Assembly: GCF_042665295.1 (NCBI RefSeq)
Contig: NZ_JBHTCO010000014.1
Span: forward strand, 1-64,000
Length of the DNA: 64,000 bases
Reading direction: 5' to 3'
DNA from: Scopulibacillus_A cellulosilyticus
GTDB taxonomy: Bacteria > Bacillota > Bacilli > Bacillales > Sporolactobacillaceae
The notes beneath the pieces are model-generated. The model ran no database searches, was not told where the DNA came from, and worked only from the letters and a program-made list of their open reading frames with translations. Positions 26,029-34,318 of this stretch are shown here, in pieces. Made by a program: the position numbers and the translations under genes. Numbering within the stretch: the first letter of the stretch is position 1; each line of letters starts with the position of its first letter.

Positions 26029-27744
26029 ATGGGATTTCGTATGACAAGGAAACACTATGCAACATTATTCGGGCCGACAAAAGGCGATAAAATCAGATTG
26101 GGTGATACCGATTTAATTATTGAGGTAGAGGAAGACCATAAGTACTACGGCGATGAGGCGTCTTATGGCGACGGCAGGTCAATTCGCGACGGCATGGCCC
26201 AGCATCCGTACATTACAAGGGCGGAGGGCGCGATGGATCTCGTCATTATTAATGCTGTCATCATCGATTATACCGGGATTTATAAAGCCGATATCGGCAT
26301 TCGCGATGGAAAGATCGCAGCTATTGGCAACGCCGGCAACCCTTTATTAATGGATAATATTAATATAGTTATCGGTGCGTCAACAGAGGTGATTGATGCG
26401 GGAAGAAAAATTGTAACGGCGGGAGGCATTGATCCGCACATTCACTTTGTTTCGGCTCAGCTCGTTCGTACAGCAATGGAATCGGGTATCACGACAATGT
26501 TTGGCGGGGGCACAGGCCCTGCTACAGGAACTAAGGCAACAACCTGTACGCCAGGGGCATGGAATCTTATTAAGATGCTTGAAGCATCAGAAGGATTTCC
26601 TATAAATCTTGGATATTGGGGCAAAGGAAACACGTCTGCGGATGAGCCTCTTGTTGAACAGGTGCAGGCAGGGGCGATCGGTTTTAAAGTCCATGAAGAT
26701 TGGGGAGCAACCTTATCGGCCATTGATCATAGTTTGCGTGTTTCAGATAAATGTGATGTGCAAACTTGTATTCATACAGATACATTAAATGAAGGAGGAT
26801 TTGTTGAACATACAATAAAAGCAATCGGCGGGCGGACCATCCATACTTATCATACAGAAGGTGAAGGCGGCGGTCACGCACCGGATATTATAAAAGTTGC
26901 CGGTCTGAAAAACGTGCTGCCTTCTTCAACATCGCCTACTATTCCTTATACTGTTAATACCACTGAGGAACCCCTTGACATGATTATCGTTACGCACAAT
27001 CTTAACCCCAATAACCCAACAGATATCGCGCTTGCCGAATCGCGTATACGTTCGGAAACGATTGCGGCTGAAGACGTATTTCATGATCTGGGTCTTATCA
27101 GTATGATGAGCTCTGATTCACAAGCAATGGGCCGGGTCGGAGAAGTGATCACGCGTACTTGGCAAATGGCCAGTAAAATGAAAAAACAACGCGGTGCATT
27201 GCCAGAGGACAAAGGGAAGGGTAATGATAATTTTCGTGTCAAAAGATATATTGCAAAATATACAATAAATTCGGCTATTACACACGGGGTTGACTCTTAT
27301 ATCGGTTCTGTCGAAGTTGGCAAACTTGCTGATCTTGTTGTCTGGGATCCGCCATTCTTCGGTGCGAAGCCGGATCTTATCATCAAAGGCGGCATGATTG
27401 CCCACAGTATTATGGGTGATCCTAACGCTTCGATACCGACACCTCAGCCTGTTTTATACCGTCCGCAGTATGCTTCTTATGGAAAGGCAAGATATCATAC
27501 AAGTGTTACATTTATATCTAAATTGGCTTATGAACAAGGCTTGCACAAAAAGCTCGGGCTGCAAAAAGTTGTGCTTCCAATATATGGCGTCCGTGAACTT
27601 TCAAAGAAAAATATGATTCATAACAGTACAACAGGCGATGTTGATGTCGATCCGCAAACATACAAAGTGTATTTCAATGGTGAACATATACATTCAGAAC
27701 CTGCAGAAGTTCTTCCGCTGGCACAGCGCTATTTCTTATTTTGA
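26029..27744 (+). CDS. ureC: Urease alpha (catalytic) subunit
   Basis: 571 residues, including the bi-nickel centre. From ATG 26029 the numbering coincides with Sporosarcina pasteurii urease: His137/His139 (HIHF), carbamylated Lys220 in GFKVHEDWG, His222, His249, His275 and Asp363 are all present. The mobile flap departs from the norm: the usual VCHHL is VTHNL, so the conserved Cys322 is Thr and His324 is Asn, while the catalytic His323 is kept. After HIHF the usual CPQQ is SAQL. ATG 26029 lies two bases after the ureB stop; ATG 26041 is an alternative. Confidence 0.96.
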   Translation: MGFRMTRKHYATLFGPTKGDKIRLGDTDLIIEVEEDHKYYGDEASYGDGRSIRDGMAQHPYITRAEGAMDLVIINAVIIDYTGIYKADIGIRDGKIAAIGNAGNPLLMDNINIVIGASTEVIDAGRKIVTAGGIDPHIHFVSAQLVRTAMESGITTMFGGGTGPATGTKATTCTPGAWNLIKMLEASEGFPINLGYWGKGNTSADEPLVEQVQAGAIGFKVHEDWGATLSAIDHSLRVSDKCDVQTCIHTDTLNEGGFVEHTIKAIGGRTIHTYHTEGEGGGHAPDIIKVAGLKNVLPSSTSPTIPYTVNTTEEPLDMIIVTHNLNPNNPTDIALAESRIRSETIAAEDVFHDLGLISMMSSDSQAMGRVGEVITRTWQMASKMKKQRGALPEDKGKGNDNFRVKRYIAKYTINSAITHGVDSYIGSVEVGKLADLVVWDPPFFGAKPDLIIKGGMIAHSIMGDPNASIPTPQPVLYRPQYASYGKARYHTSVTFISKLAYEQGLHKKLGLQKVVLPIYGVRELSKKNMIHNSTTGDVDVDPQTYKVYFNGEHIHSEPAEVLPLAQRYFLF

Positions 27745-27753
27745 GGTGATGAG

Positions 27754-28209
27754 ATGATCATTGAGCAAGTCGTCTGTCATATAGATAACCTTAGTGAAAA
27801 GGAAAGAAATCACCGCTTAAAGGAGATTGTATATTTGCCAAGTGATGACCTCGTTAAACGTATCCAGCGCGTAACAACCAATACAGGCCGAACGCTTGGC
27901 ATTCGTTTAAAAGAAGCAAAGGACCTTACAGCCGGTGATATCCTTTATATGGATAATAAAAGCTTGATTGTCGTTGATGTATTGCCGGACGATCTTCTTG
28001 TCATTAGTCCTGGGAGCATCCAGGAAATGGGGTATATTGCCCACCAATTAGGGAATCGCCATTTACCCGCCCAATTTGAAAGCGACAAAATGCTTATTAA
28101 GTATGATTATGTGATAGAAGATTTATTAAACCAATTAGAAATCCCTTATCATCGTGAAAAAAGAAAAGTGAAAAGAGCGTTTCGTCATGTCGGACACAGC
28201 CATGACTGA
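27754..28209 (+). CDS. ureE: Urease accessory protein UreE (nickel chaperone)
   Basis: A 151-residue homodimeric metallochaperone delivering Ni2+ to the UreDFG-apourease complex. The N-terminal peptide-binding part includes YLPSDDLVKRIQR...TLGIRLKE. The C-terminal metal-binding part includes QLGNRHLPAQFE. The tail HVGHSHD is short but has two further histidines. ATG 27754 has GAGGTGATG upstream. It overlaps ureF by 23 bp. Confidence 0.93.
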   Translation: MIIEQVVCHIDNLSEKERNHRLKEIVYLPSDDLVKRIQRVTTNTGRTLGIRLKEAKDLTAGDILYMDNKSLIVVDVLPDDLLVISPGSIQEMGYIAHQLGNRHLPAQFESDKMLIKYDYVIEDLLNQLEIPYHREKRKVKRAFRHVGHSHD

Positions 28210-28888
28210 TACATTGCTGCCGCTTATGCAATGGTGTGATTCTAATTTCCCGACAGGTGCCTTTAGTCATTCTTTTGGGCTTGAGACATATATCCAGGAA
28301 GAGCGCATCGACGATAAGAAGACCTTTGCGGAATGGTTAAACGCTTATATTAAAGAACAATTGGTATATACCGATGGTCTGGTTTGCCGTTTTGCCTATG
28401 AAGCATTAGAAGCCGATGACTTAGAGACAGTTTGGCAATGGGATCATCTTGTCACTGTTCAAAATCTTTCTCAAGAATCAAGAGAAGGCAGTACAAAGAT
28501 GGGACGAAGATTTATACAGATAGGTTTGGATATGTTTGATTTGGAAAATCTCAGAGTGTATCAAAAGCAAATAGAGTCTAATAAAGCTAATGGTCATCCG
28601 GCCATTGCGTTTGCAATGATTGCTCATCATCTGGATGTTCCCGGATCAACTGCTGTTTTAGCCTATTTATACTCATGTACATCCAGCATGATTCAAAACG
28701 GTGTTCGCGGCATTCCCTTGGGGCAAACCGCCGGGCAGCGTTTGTTACAAGAATTGCAAGGCACCTTACGGCAAGCAGCAGATACTATCAACAAACTTGA
28801 GCCCGATGATTTTGGGAGCATTTCTCCAGGACTTGAATTATCTCAGATGAGGCATGAACGGTTGAATGTTCGCATCTTTATGTCATAG
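28187..28888 (+). CDS. ureF: Urease accessory protein UreF
   Basis: A 233-residue all-helical protein that with UreD and UreG forms the activation complex. Landmarks: LMQWCDSNFPTGAFSHSFGLE near the N-terminus and RGIPLGQTAGQRLL near the C-terminus. The start overlaps ureE; ATG 28202 is an alternative start giving a shorter N-terminus. Translation is probably coupled to ureE. Confidence 0.93.
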   Translation: MSDTAMTDTLLPLMQWCDSNFPTGAFSHSFGLETYIQEERIDDKKTFAEWLNAYIKEQLVYTDGLVCRFAYEALEADDLETVWQWDHLVTVQNLSQESREGSTKMGRRFIQIGLDMFDLENLRVYQKQIESNKANGHPAIAFAMIAHHLDVPGSTAVLAYLYSCTSSMIQNGVRGIPLGQTAGQRLLQELQGTLRQAADTINKLEPDDFGSISPGLELSQMRHERLNVRIFMS

Positions 28889-28931
28889 ATTTTTAGAGTC
28901 ACTTTAAAAACGATGTTAATTGAGGTGATCA

Positions 28932-29546
28932 ATGATGGAACCGATCAGAATCGGAGTCGGAGGTCCTGTCGGCGCTGGGAAAACGATGCTTGTAGAAAAA
29001 CTGACACGGTATATGAATGATGAGTACAGCATGGCAGTTATTACGAATGATATCTATACAAAAGAAGATGCAAAAATTTTAAGGGAAAACGGTGTATTGC
29101 CGGCCGATCGAATTATCGGCATTGAAACAGGCGGATGTCCGCATACAGCTATTCGCGAGGACGCTTCAATGAATTTTGAAGCTATTGAAGAATTGAAAAA
29201 ACGGCACCCTGACCTGCAGATTATTTTCGTTGAAAGCGGCGGCGACAACTTATCTGCGACATTCAGTCCTGAGTTAGTTGATTTTTCCATCTACATTATT
29301 GATGTTGCGCAAGGGGAGAAAATTCCTCGAAAGAACGGCCAAGGAATGATTAAATCGGATTTATTCATTATTAATAAAACAGATCTCGCCCCGTACGTCG
29401 GTGCTAATCTTAATGTAATGGAGGCCGATACAAAAAGATTTCGCGGCAACAAACCTTACATTTTTACTAATTTAAAAGCGGAATCAGGACTTAGGGATGT
29501 TGTCGATTGGTTAAAACAAAATGCTTTATTAGTAGGACTGGAATAA
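28932..29546 (+). CDS. ureG: Urease accessory GTPase UreG
   Basis: A 204-residue SIMIBI GTPase powering nickel insertion. P-loop GGPVGAGKT (about 9-17), the metal-site Cys-Pro-His in ETGGCPHTAIR, and the NKTD guanine-specificity motif. ATG 28932 (or 28935) with TGAGGTGAT upstream. Confidence 0.96.
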   Translation: MMEPIRIGVGGPVGAGKTMLVEKLTRYMNDEYSMAVITNDIYTKEDAKILRENGVLPADRIIGIETGGCPHTAIREDASMNFEAIEELKKRHPDLQIIFVESGGDNLSATFSPELVDFSIYIIDVAQGEKIPRKNGQGMIKSDLFIINKTDLAPYVGANLNVMEADTKRFRGNKPYIFTNLKAESGLRDVVDWLKQNALLVGLE

Positions 29547-29547
29547 A

Positions 29548-30372
29548 GTGAAAGATAAAACCGGTTATCTATATCTTTCTGCCAAAAAAAAGCAGGAGAA
29601 AACGATTATTGATGATATTTACTTTTATGATCAGTTAAAGGTTATTAAACCGCTTTATTTAGACGACTCGGGACAGCCAAGTATTTTTATTGTGAATCCC
29701 GGCGGCGGTTACGTTGACGGAGATACTTATAGAATCGATGTTCGTCTTCAAGAAAATGCAGAACTGCTTATGTCAAATCAATCGGCGACAACTATTTATA
29801 AGACGCCTGAAAGCTTTGTCCTTCAAGAGATGGAAATTGTATTAAAGAAGGGGAGCCTTTTTGAATATGTCCCCGACCCAATTATCGCTTTTAAAGATGC
29901 CAAGTTCAGACAGGAAACGGTTATTCGCATGGAGCGCGGCGCAACACTCATCTACGCCGAAATCATTTCACCAGGCTGGTCTCCGGACGGAACACCCTTT
30001 ACATACGACACATTGCGGCTAAAGACAGATATATATTTGGATGGGGAGTTAGCTGTATATGACCTGCTCAGACTTCAACCCGAAAATCAAAATATGAATG
30101 AAACAGGATTCTTTGAAGGGTATACTCACTTTGGCTCCATGATGGTTATCGGAGAGCAAGCAACACCAGAGTTTCTGGACCAAATGAACAATTTTCTTGA
30201 GGCTCAAAACTTTCCGGTAAGAACAGGCTTTTCAATGTTAACAATCCCAGGGTTTACACTGCGTGTATTTGGTTCAATGACTCAAGATGTTGAGGAGATT
30301 TTCAACAAAGTCCATACATTCATTCGCAAAGAATGGTTTGATAAAGACCCGGTCTGCCTGTACAAATATTAA
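29548..30372 (+). CDS. ureD: Urease accessory protein UreD
   Basis: A 274-residue scaffold of the urease activation complex (UreH in some species). Landmarks: IFIVNPGGGYVDGDTYRID, LMSNQSATTIYKTP, and LFEYVPDPIIAFKDAKF. GTG 29548 starts one base after the ureG stop. Last gene of the operon. The stop TAA is followed immediately by a REP-associated DnaA-box-like 9-mer. Confidence 0.94.
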   Translation: MKDKTGYLYLSAKKKQEKTIIDDIYFYDQLKVIKPLYLDDSGQPSIFIVNPGGGYVDGDTYRIDVRLQENAELLMSNQSATTIYKTPESFVLQEMEIVLKKGSLFEYVPDPIIAFKDAKFRQETVIRMERGATLIYAEIISPGWSPDGTPFTYDTLRLKTDIYLDGELAVYDLLRLQPENQNMNETGFFEGYTHFGSMMVIGEQATPEFLDQMNNFLEAQNFPVRTGFSMLTIPGFTLRVFGSMTQDVEEIFNKVHTFIRKEWFDKDPVCLYKY

Positions 30373-30446
30373 TGTGGATAACTCCCTTTTCGGGGGTCTG
30401 ACCCTGTGAACTGTGGATAACTTTTATTTGGTTTACGGGGTCTGAC
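30373..30446 (+). repeat. REP-like element, copy 2 (plus half copy)
   Basis: TGTGGATAA (30373-30381), the palindrome GGGTCTGACCC (30394-30404) with TGTGAAC, a second TGTGGATAA (30412-30420), and a half palindrome GGGGTCTGAC (30437-30446). Both 9-mers are exact complements of TTATCCACA. The element lies between ureD and the RAYT transposase gene. Confidence 0.8.
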
Positions 30447-30449
30447 TTA

Positions 30450-30478
30450 TGTGACTATTTTGTTTCTTGTGGTATAAT
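30450..30478 (+). promoter_or_regulatory. Candidate promoter of the RAYT transposase
   Basis: TGTGAC (30450-30455), 17-base spacer, perfect TATAAT (30473-30478); it begins 3 bases after the half REP at 30437-30446. Confidence 0.5.
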
Positions 30479-30555
30479 TTGTGTATCCTGTTGTTTTCTC
30501 CAGCTACTCCCCCTAGTTAAGATTTAGACAAGCTATTAGAAAGGAGCTGCCTTTT

Positions 30556-31116
30556 TTGTCAAGAAAACCCCGTATTTGGTATCCGGGGGCCATGTATCAT
30601 ATTACTTGCCGTGGAAACCGAAAGACTGATATTTTCCATGACCGTGAAGACCGGGATACTTATTTAACCCTCCTTGAGAAAACCCGCGAACGCTATCCTT
30701 TTTACCTTTTATCTTATTGCCTTATGACCAACCATATTCATCTTCAATCAAAGACAATTTATACGAAATCCAACGTTATTATGCAATATCTTAACAGCCT
30801 GTATGCGAGCTATATTAATAAGAAATATGATTATGCCGGTCACGTTTTTCAAGGCCGTTATGGAGCGGAATTAACTGACTCAATGAAATATTTACTGGAT
30901 GTCAGCCGTTATATACATCTCAATCCAGTTGAAGCCGGTATGATTTCTTCCCCTGAACAGTACCAATGGAGCAGCTGCAGGGCGTATACTACTAATGAAA
31001 AAAATCCTCATGTGCAAACCTCCCATATACTATCTTTTTTTCCTAATCCGCAAAAGCAGAATTATAAACTATTTATTGAGAGAGAAGGTGAAGATAATAG
31101 CATCAATTGTTTATAG
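30556..31116 (+). CDS. REP-associated tyrosine transposase (RAYT, Y1/HUH family)
   Basis: A 186-residue single-strand transposase relative of IS200/IS605 TnpA. RAYT opening RKPRIWYPGAMYHITCRGNR, HUH motif His60-Ile-His62 in MTNHIHLQ, and a Tyr near 119 in SRYIHLNPVEAGM as nucleophile candidate. RAYTs are usually single-copy, domesticated genes tied to dispersed palindromes rather than autonomous insertion sequences. TTG 30556 has AAAGGAGCT upstream. Its 3' end overlaps the start of comM by 29 bp. Confidence 0.88.
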   Translation: MSRKPRIWYPGAMYHITCRGNRKTDIFHDREDRDTYLTLLEKTRERYPFYLLSYCLMTNHIHLQSKTIYTKSNVIMQYLNSLYASYINKKYDYAGHVFQGRYGAELTDSMKYLLDVSRYIHLNPVEAGMISSPEQYQWSSCRAYTTNEKNPHVQTSHILSFFPNPQKQNYKLFIEREGEDNSINCL

Positions 31117-32613
31117 TTTTGGAATTTCAGGAGTTGATGGTTATCTTGTAGAAGTAGAAGCTGATATGATTTACGGGGATAAACACGTGTCTATTGTCGG
31201 TCTTGGAGATGCAGCGGTTAAAGAGGCCAAGGATCGGCTTGAATCAGCCGTCACATCTTGTGGTTACAATTTCCCCCAAGGGCGGTTTGTTATTAATTTA
31301 GCACCGTCACATATAAAAAAAGGCGGTTCTCATTTTGATGTCGCCATGGCCTGTGCATTATTATTAAGAACAAATCAAATAAAAACATCTCTTCAGTCCT
31401 TTGCTTTAATCGGTGAATTATCGCTAAACGGAAATATTCGTCCCTGTTCAGGTATTTTACCTATGGCTCTCGCAGCCAAACAAGCAGGTATTTCACATCT
31501 AATCGTTCCAAGCAAAAATGCGGGAGAAGCAAGACTGGTAAAAGACATAAAAATCATTTCCTGCGAAAACTTACATGATGTCGTAAAAGCACTATCAGGG
31601 GAGTTGTTTATTGATAACACATGTTATCAAAGTCCGAAAAGAGACATACTGACACCAATTGATTTTTCAGATGTAAAAGGGCAGGAAACCTTAATTGAAT
31701 ATATGACAGTGGCTGCAGCAGGAGGGCATAACCTTTTAATGATTGGTCCGCCCGGTTGCGGTAAATCAATGATTGCTCAACGTATTCCTACAATTTTACC
31801 CCCTATGACGGAAGATGAAGCATTGGAAGTAACAAAGATTTACAGTGTTGCTAACCTGTTAAAGTCAGGGGGACTTATACAGGAAAGACCCTTTCGGTCG
31901 CCTCATCATAATATTTCCACCAATGCTTTGATTGGGGGCGGAAAATACTCTATGCCAGGTGAAATTTCATTTGCGCATGACGGCGTTTTATTTTTGGATG
32001 AAATTGCCGAGTTTTCAAGAAAAACGCTGGAATCTTTACGTCAACCGCTGGAAGATAGAAAAGTTACTATCGGCCGCGTTCAATCTACTAATACCTTTCC
32101 AGCAAATTTTATGCTCATTGCTGCGATGAACCCTTGCCCATGCGGATATTTTGGCTTAGAAAATTGCCGCTGTACAGATTATGAAATCATTCGTTACCGC
32201 CAAAAGTTATCCGGTCCGCTTATTGATAGAATTGATATCCAAAAATATATAAAAGCAGTTAATTTTTTTGAGGTAAATAAAGAGGGACCCTCTTCATCGT
32301 TTCTCCGGGAAAAAGTATCTAATGCTCGGTTGATTCAGCAAAAAAGTATAGTGAAGAGCATATTGCTTGTAATGCAGAATTGACACCTTATTTAATAAAA
32401 AAATATTGTCAGCTTAATACAGGCATTGAGGAGTTATTGAAAAAAGCCTATAAACTTTATAATTACAGCGGCAGGACTATCCATAAGTTTATAAAAATTG
32501 CAAGGACTTTTGCGGATTTGGATGGTGCTTATGACATCCGGAAGCAAGACATGGTTGCCAGTCTGTTATCAAGAGATTTAGACAAAGAACATAAAGAGAT
32601 GACTTACTTATAA
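31088..32613 (+). pseudogene. comM: ComM/YifB-type Mg-chelatase-like AAA+ ATPase, frameshifted
   Basis: ComM-like helicases help integrate DNA during transformation. N-terminal Lon-S5-like domain (GISGVDGYLVEVEADM, SIVGLGDAAVKEAKDRL), Walker A GPPGCGKSM, FRSPHHNIS, Walker B VLFLDEIAEF and the Cys cluster NPCPCGYFG are intact. After NARLIQQK the frame breaks at the A-run 32340-32345/G32346: one base is missing. Restoring it gives RYSEEHIACNAELTP, the normal continuation, in frame with the C-terminal stretch at 32380-32613; total 508 residues. GTG 31088 is the likely start. The change could be a real decay event or a sequencing error. Confidence 0.85.
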
Positions 32614-32645
32614 TGGACAAGAAATTTTAAAAGGGGGAACAGAGA

Positions 32646-33677
32646 ATGATTTATTGGCTATGGTTAAGTTTACTGCCAAATGTCGGTCCAATTTTACAAA
32701 AACGGTTATTAAATCAATTTGGATCTCCGGAAGCCGCTTTTTATGGGGGAAAGACGAGCTGGATGGGTGTCGATGGCATTGGTATAAAAACGGCAGAAGG
32801 TATAGATAAAGAGAAAATATTAGATCAAGCAAAACGTATCCTGGAAAAATGCTAAGCTTATAACATTCAGGTGCTTACCTATGATGATCCAAAATATATT
32901 AAACAAGCTAAGAAAGTTTCGAGATCTCCGGTTGTTTTATATTTTCGGGGTAAACTTCCTGATCAATTAGGTATAGCTGCAGTGGGAGCAAGAAGGTGTA
33001 CACAGGAGGCAAAACTTGCAGCTGTCCAGCTTGGTGAACAACTGGCCGCAAATAAAATACCTTTAATTTCTGGAATGGCAAAGGGAATTGATGGATATGC
33101 ACAAACTGCCTGTTTAAAACAGGGGGGATATTCTTTAGCAGTTTTGGCCGGAGGCTTGGATAAATGTTATCCCTCAGAACATCAGGGATTGTTTCAAGCC
33201 CTTATTGAACAGGGAGGTGTTTTAAGTGCCTATCCGCCTGAAACGCCTCACAAATCAAAACAATTTATAGAAAGGAATGCACTCATTGCTGCATGGTCAA
33301 AACAGGTGATTGTTGTACAAGCTTCATTAAAAAGCGGCGCTCTGACCACCGCTGATTTTGCAATACAACAAGGGAGAGAATTATATGCAGCCCCTCACTC
33401 CATTTTTGTAAAAGAAGCACAAGGCTCTAATCAGTTATTGGAAAAGAGGGCAAAAATATATCTTGGCCTTGATTCTATAGGACTAAAATCAGAAAAGGAG
33501 AGAAACATATCAGATGTGAAGAACGGAGACGGTTCCCTATCAGAAATTCAAAAGAAAATATTAACGATATTAAAAGAAAACCCAGCGGAAAAGGCTAAAC
33601 TTCCGCTGGTTCTTAATTTGCCGGAAAAAACAATTCTTGAAGAGATCATGCTGCTGGAATTAGATGGTTATTTATAA
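32646..33677 (+). pseudogene. dprA: DNA-processing protein DprA (Smf), interrupted by in-frame stop
   Basis: DprA loads RecA on incoming single-stranded DNA in transformation. The N-terminal helix-hairpin-helix part (LWLSLLPNVGPILQKRLL) and the Rossmann-fold domain (VGARRCTQEAK, SGMAKGIDGYAQTACL, ERNALIAAWSKQVIVVQA, SGALTTADFAIQQGRELYA, GSNQLL) are in the same frame. A TAA at 32853-32855, just before AYNIQVLTYDDPKY, separates them. A single base change could have produced it. Internal GTG 32871 lacks a convincing ribosome site. A C-terminal winged-helix-like part is kept. Next to frameshifted comM, this suggests loss of competence functions. Confidence 0.88.
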
Positions 33678-33700
33678 AATAGTTTTTTAAAATATTCACA

Positions 33701-33762
33701 TTATCCACAGTTTCCACAACGTTCACAGGGTCAGACCCCCTCAATTAAGACCCCCTCAATTA
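33701..33762 (-). repeat. REP-like element, copy 3, with 15-bp tandem duplication
   Basis: TTATCCACA (33701-33709), a perfect DnaA-box 9-mer, then GTTCACA and the palindrome GGGTCAGACCC (33728-33738). AGACCCCCTCAATTA then occurs twice in tandem (33733-33747, 33748-33762). It lies between dprA and ytqB and encodes the last residues of YtqB. Confidence 0.82.
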
Positions 33763-34312
33763 CAATCAAAAACGGCGGGTTGTTAATTTGATTAAACATT
33801 TCGTATTTTAGCACCCGCCATTGTTTTTGATCTAAATGTTTTACATAATCCAATACTGCATCAGCCTCAATTTTTCCTTCGGGGTGTCCTGGGTAGACGA
33901 CCAGAACAATTAATCCGTGTTTATGAAGCCGTTCCTGTATCGATTGCACGGCTTGAATAGTTGTTTCAGGTCTGGTAACAATCGTTTTATCTCCGCTGGG
34001 TAAATAACCTAAATTAAAAACAGCAGCTTTTATCTCTGTGGAATCTGATATAAAAGCATTCAGTTCATGATGGCCCTTGCAAATAAGTTTTACTTGCTCA
34101 TTTTCATCGCAAGAAGCCAACTTTTTCTCTGTATTATTAATCGCTTCTTTCTGAATATCAAACCCGTAGACACAGCCGTTTTTGCCGACTGACTTTGCCA
34201 GAAAAAGCGTATCATGACCATTTCCTACCGTAGCATCAACAACCGTATCGCCAGGCTGAATCACTTTTGCCAGATATTCATGGCTAAGCTCAACGGCATT
34301 TTTAATAATCAA
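33731..34312 (-). CDS. mnmM: tRNA (mnm5s2U34) methyltransferase YtqB/MnmM
   Basis: A 193-residue class I SAM-dependent methyltransferase: motif I VVDATVGNGHDT (about 23-34), FDIQKEA, and the catalytic-region FNLGYLPSGDK. The B. subtilis homologue YtqB methylates 5-aminomethyl-uridine at the tRNA wobble position. TTG 34312 has GAGGTGA overlapping the end of ytqA, so the two are coupled. The C-terminus (...VIEGVLIEGV) is encoded by a tandemly duplicated REP segment and ends at a TGA in the palindrome; the repeated peptide IEGV is probably not ancestral. Confidence 0.88.
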   Translation of the reverse strand: MIIKNAVELSHEYLAKVIQPGDTVVDATVGNGHDTLFLAKSVGKNGCVYGFDIQKEAINNTEKKLASCDENEQVKLICKGHHELNAFISDSTEIKAAVFNLGYLPSGDKTIVTRPETTIQAVQSIQERLHKHGLIVLVVYPGHPEGKIEADAVLDYVKHLDQKQWRVLKYEMFNQINNPPFLIVIEGVLIEGV

Positions 34313-34318
34313 GATGCT

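Noticed and set aside
30556..31116. A complete IS200/IS605 insertion sequence
   Set aside because: There is no TnpB gene and no clear left/right element ends flanking the gene; it fits a stand-alone RAYT.
32330..32390. Programmed ribosomal frameshift in comM
   Set aside because: The A6G run is slippery, but no stimulatory structure or ribosome-site-like element is apparent, and the adjacent dprA is also broken, so decay or error is simpler.
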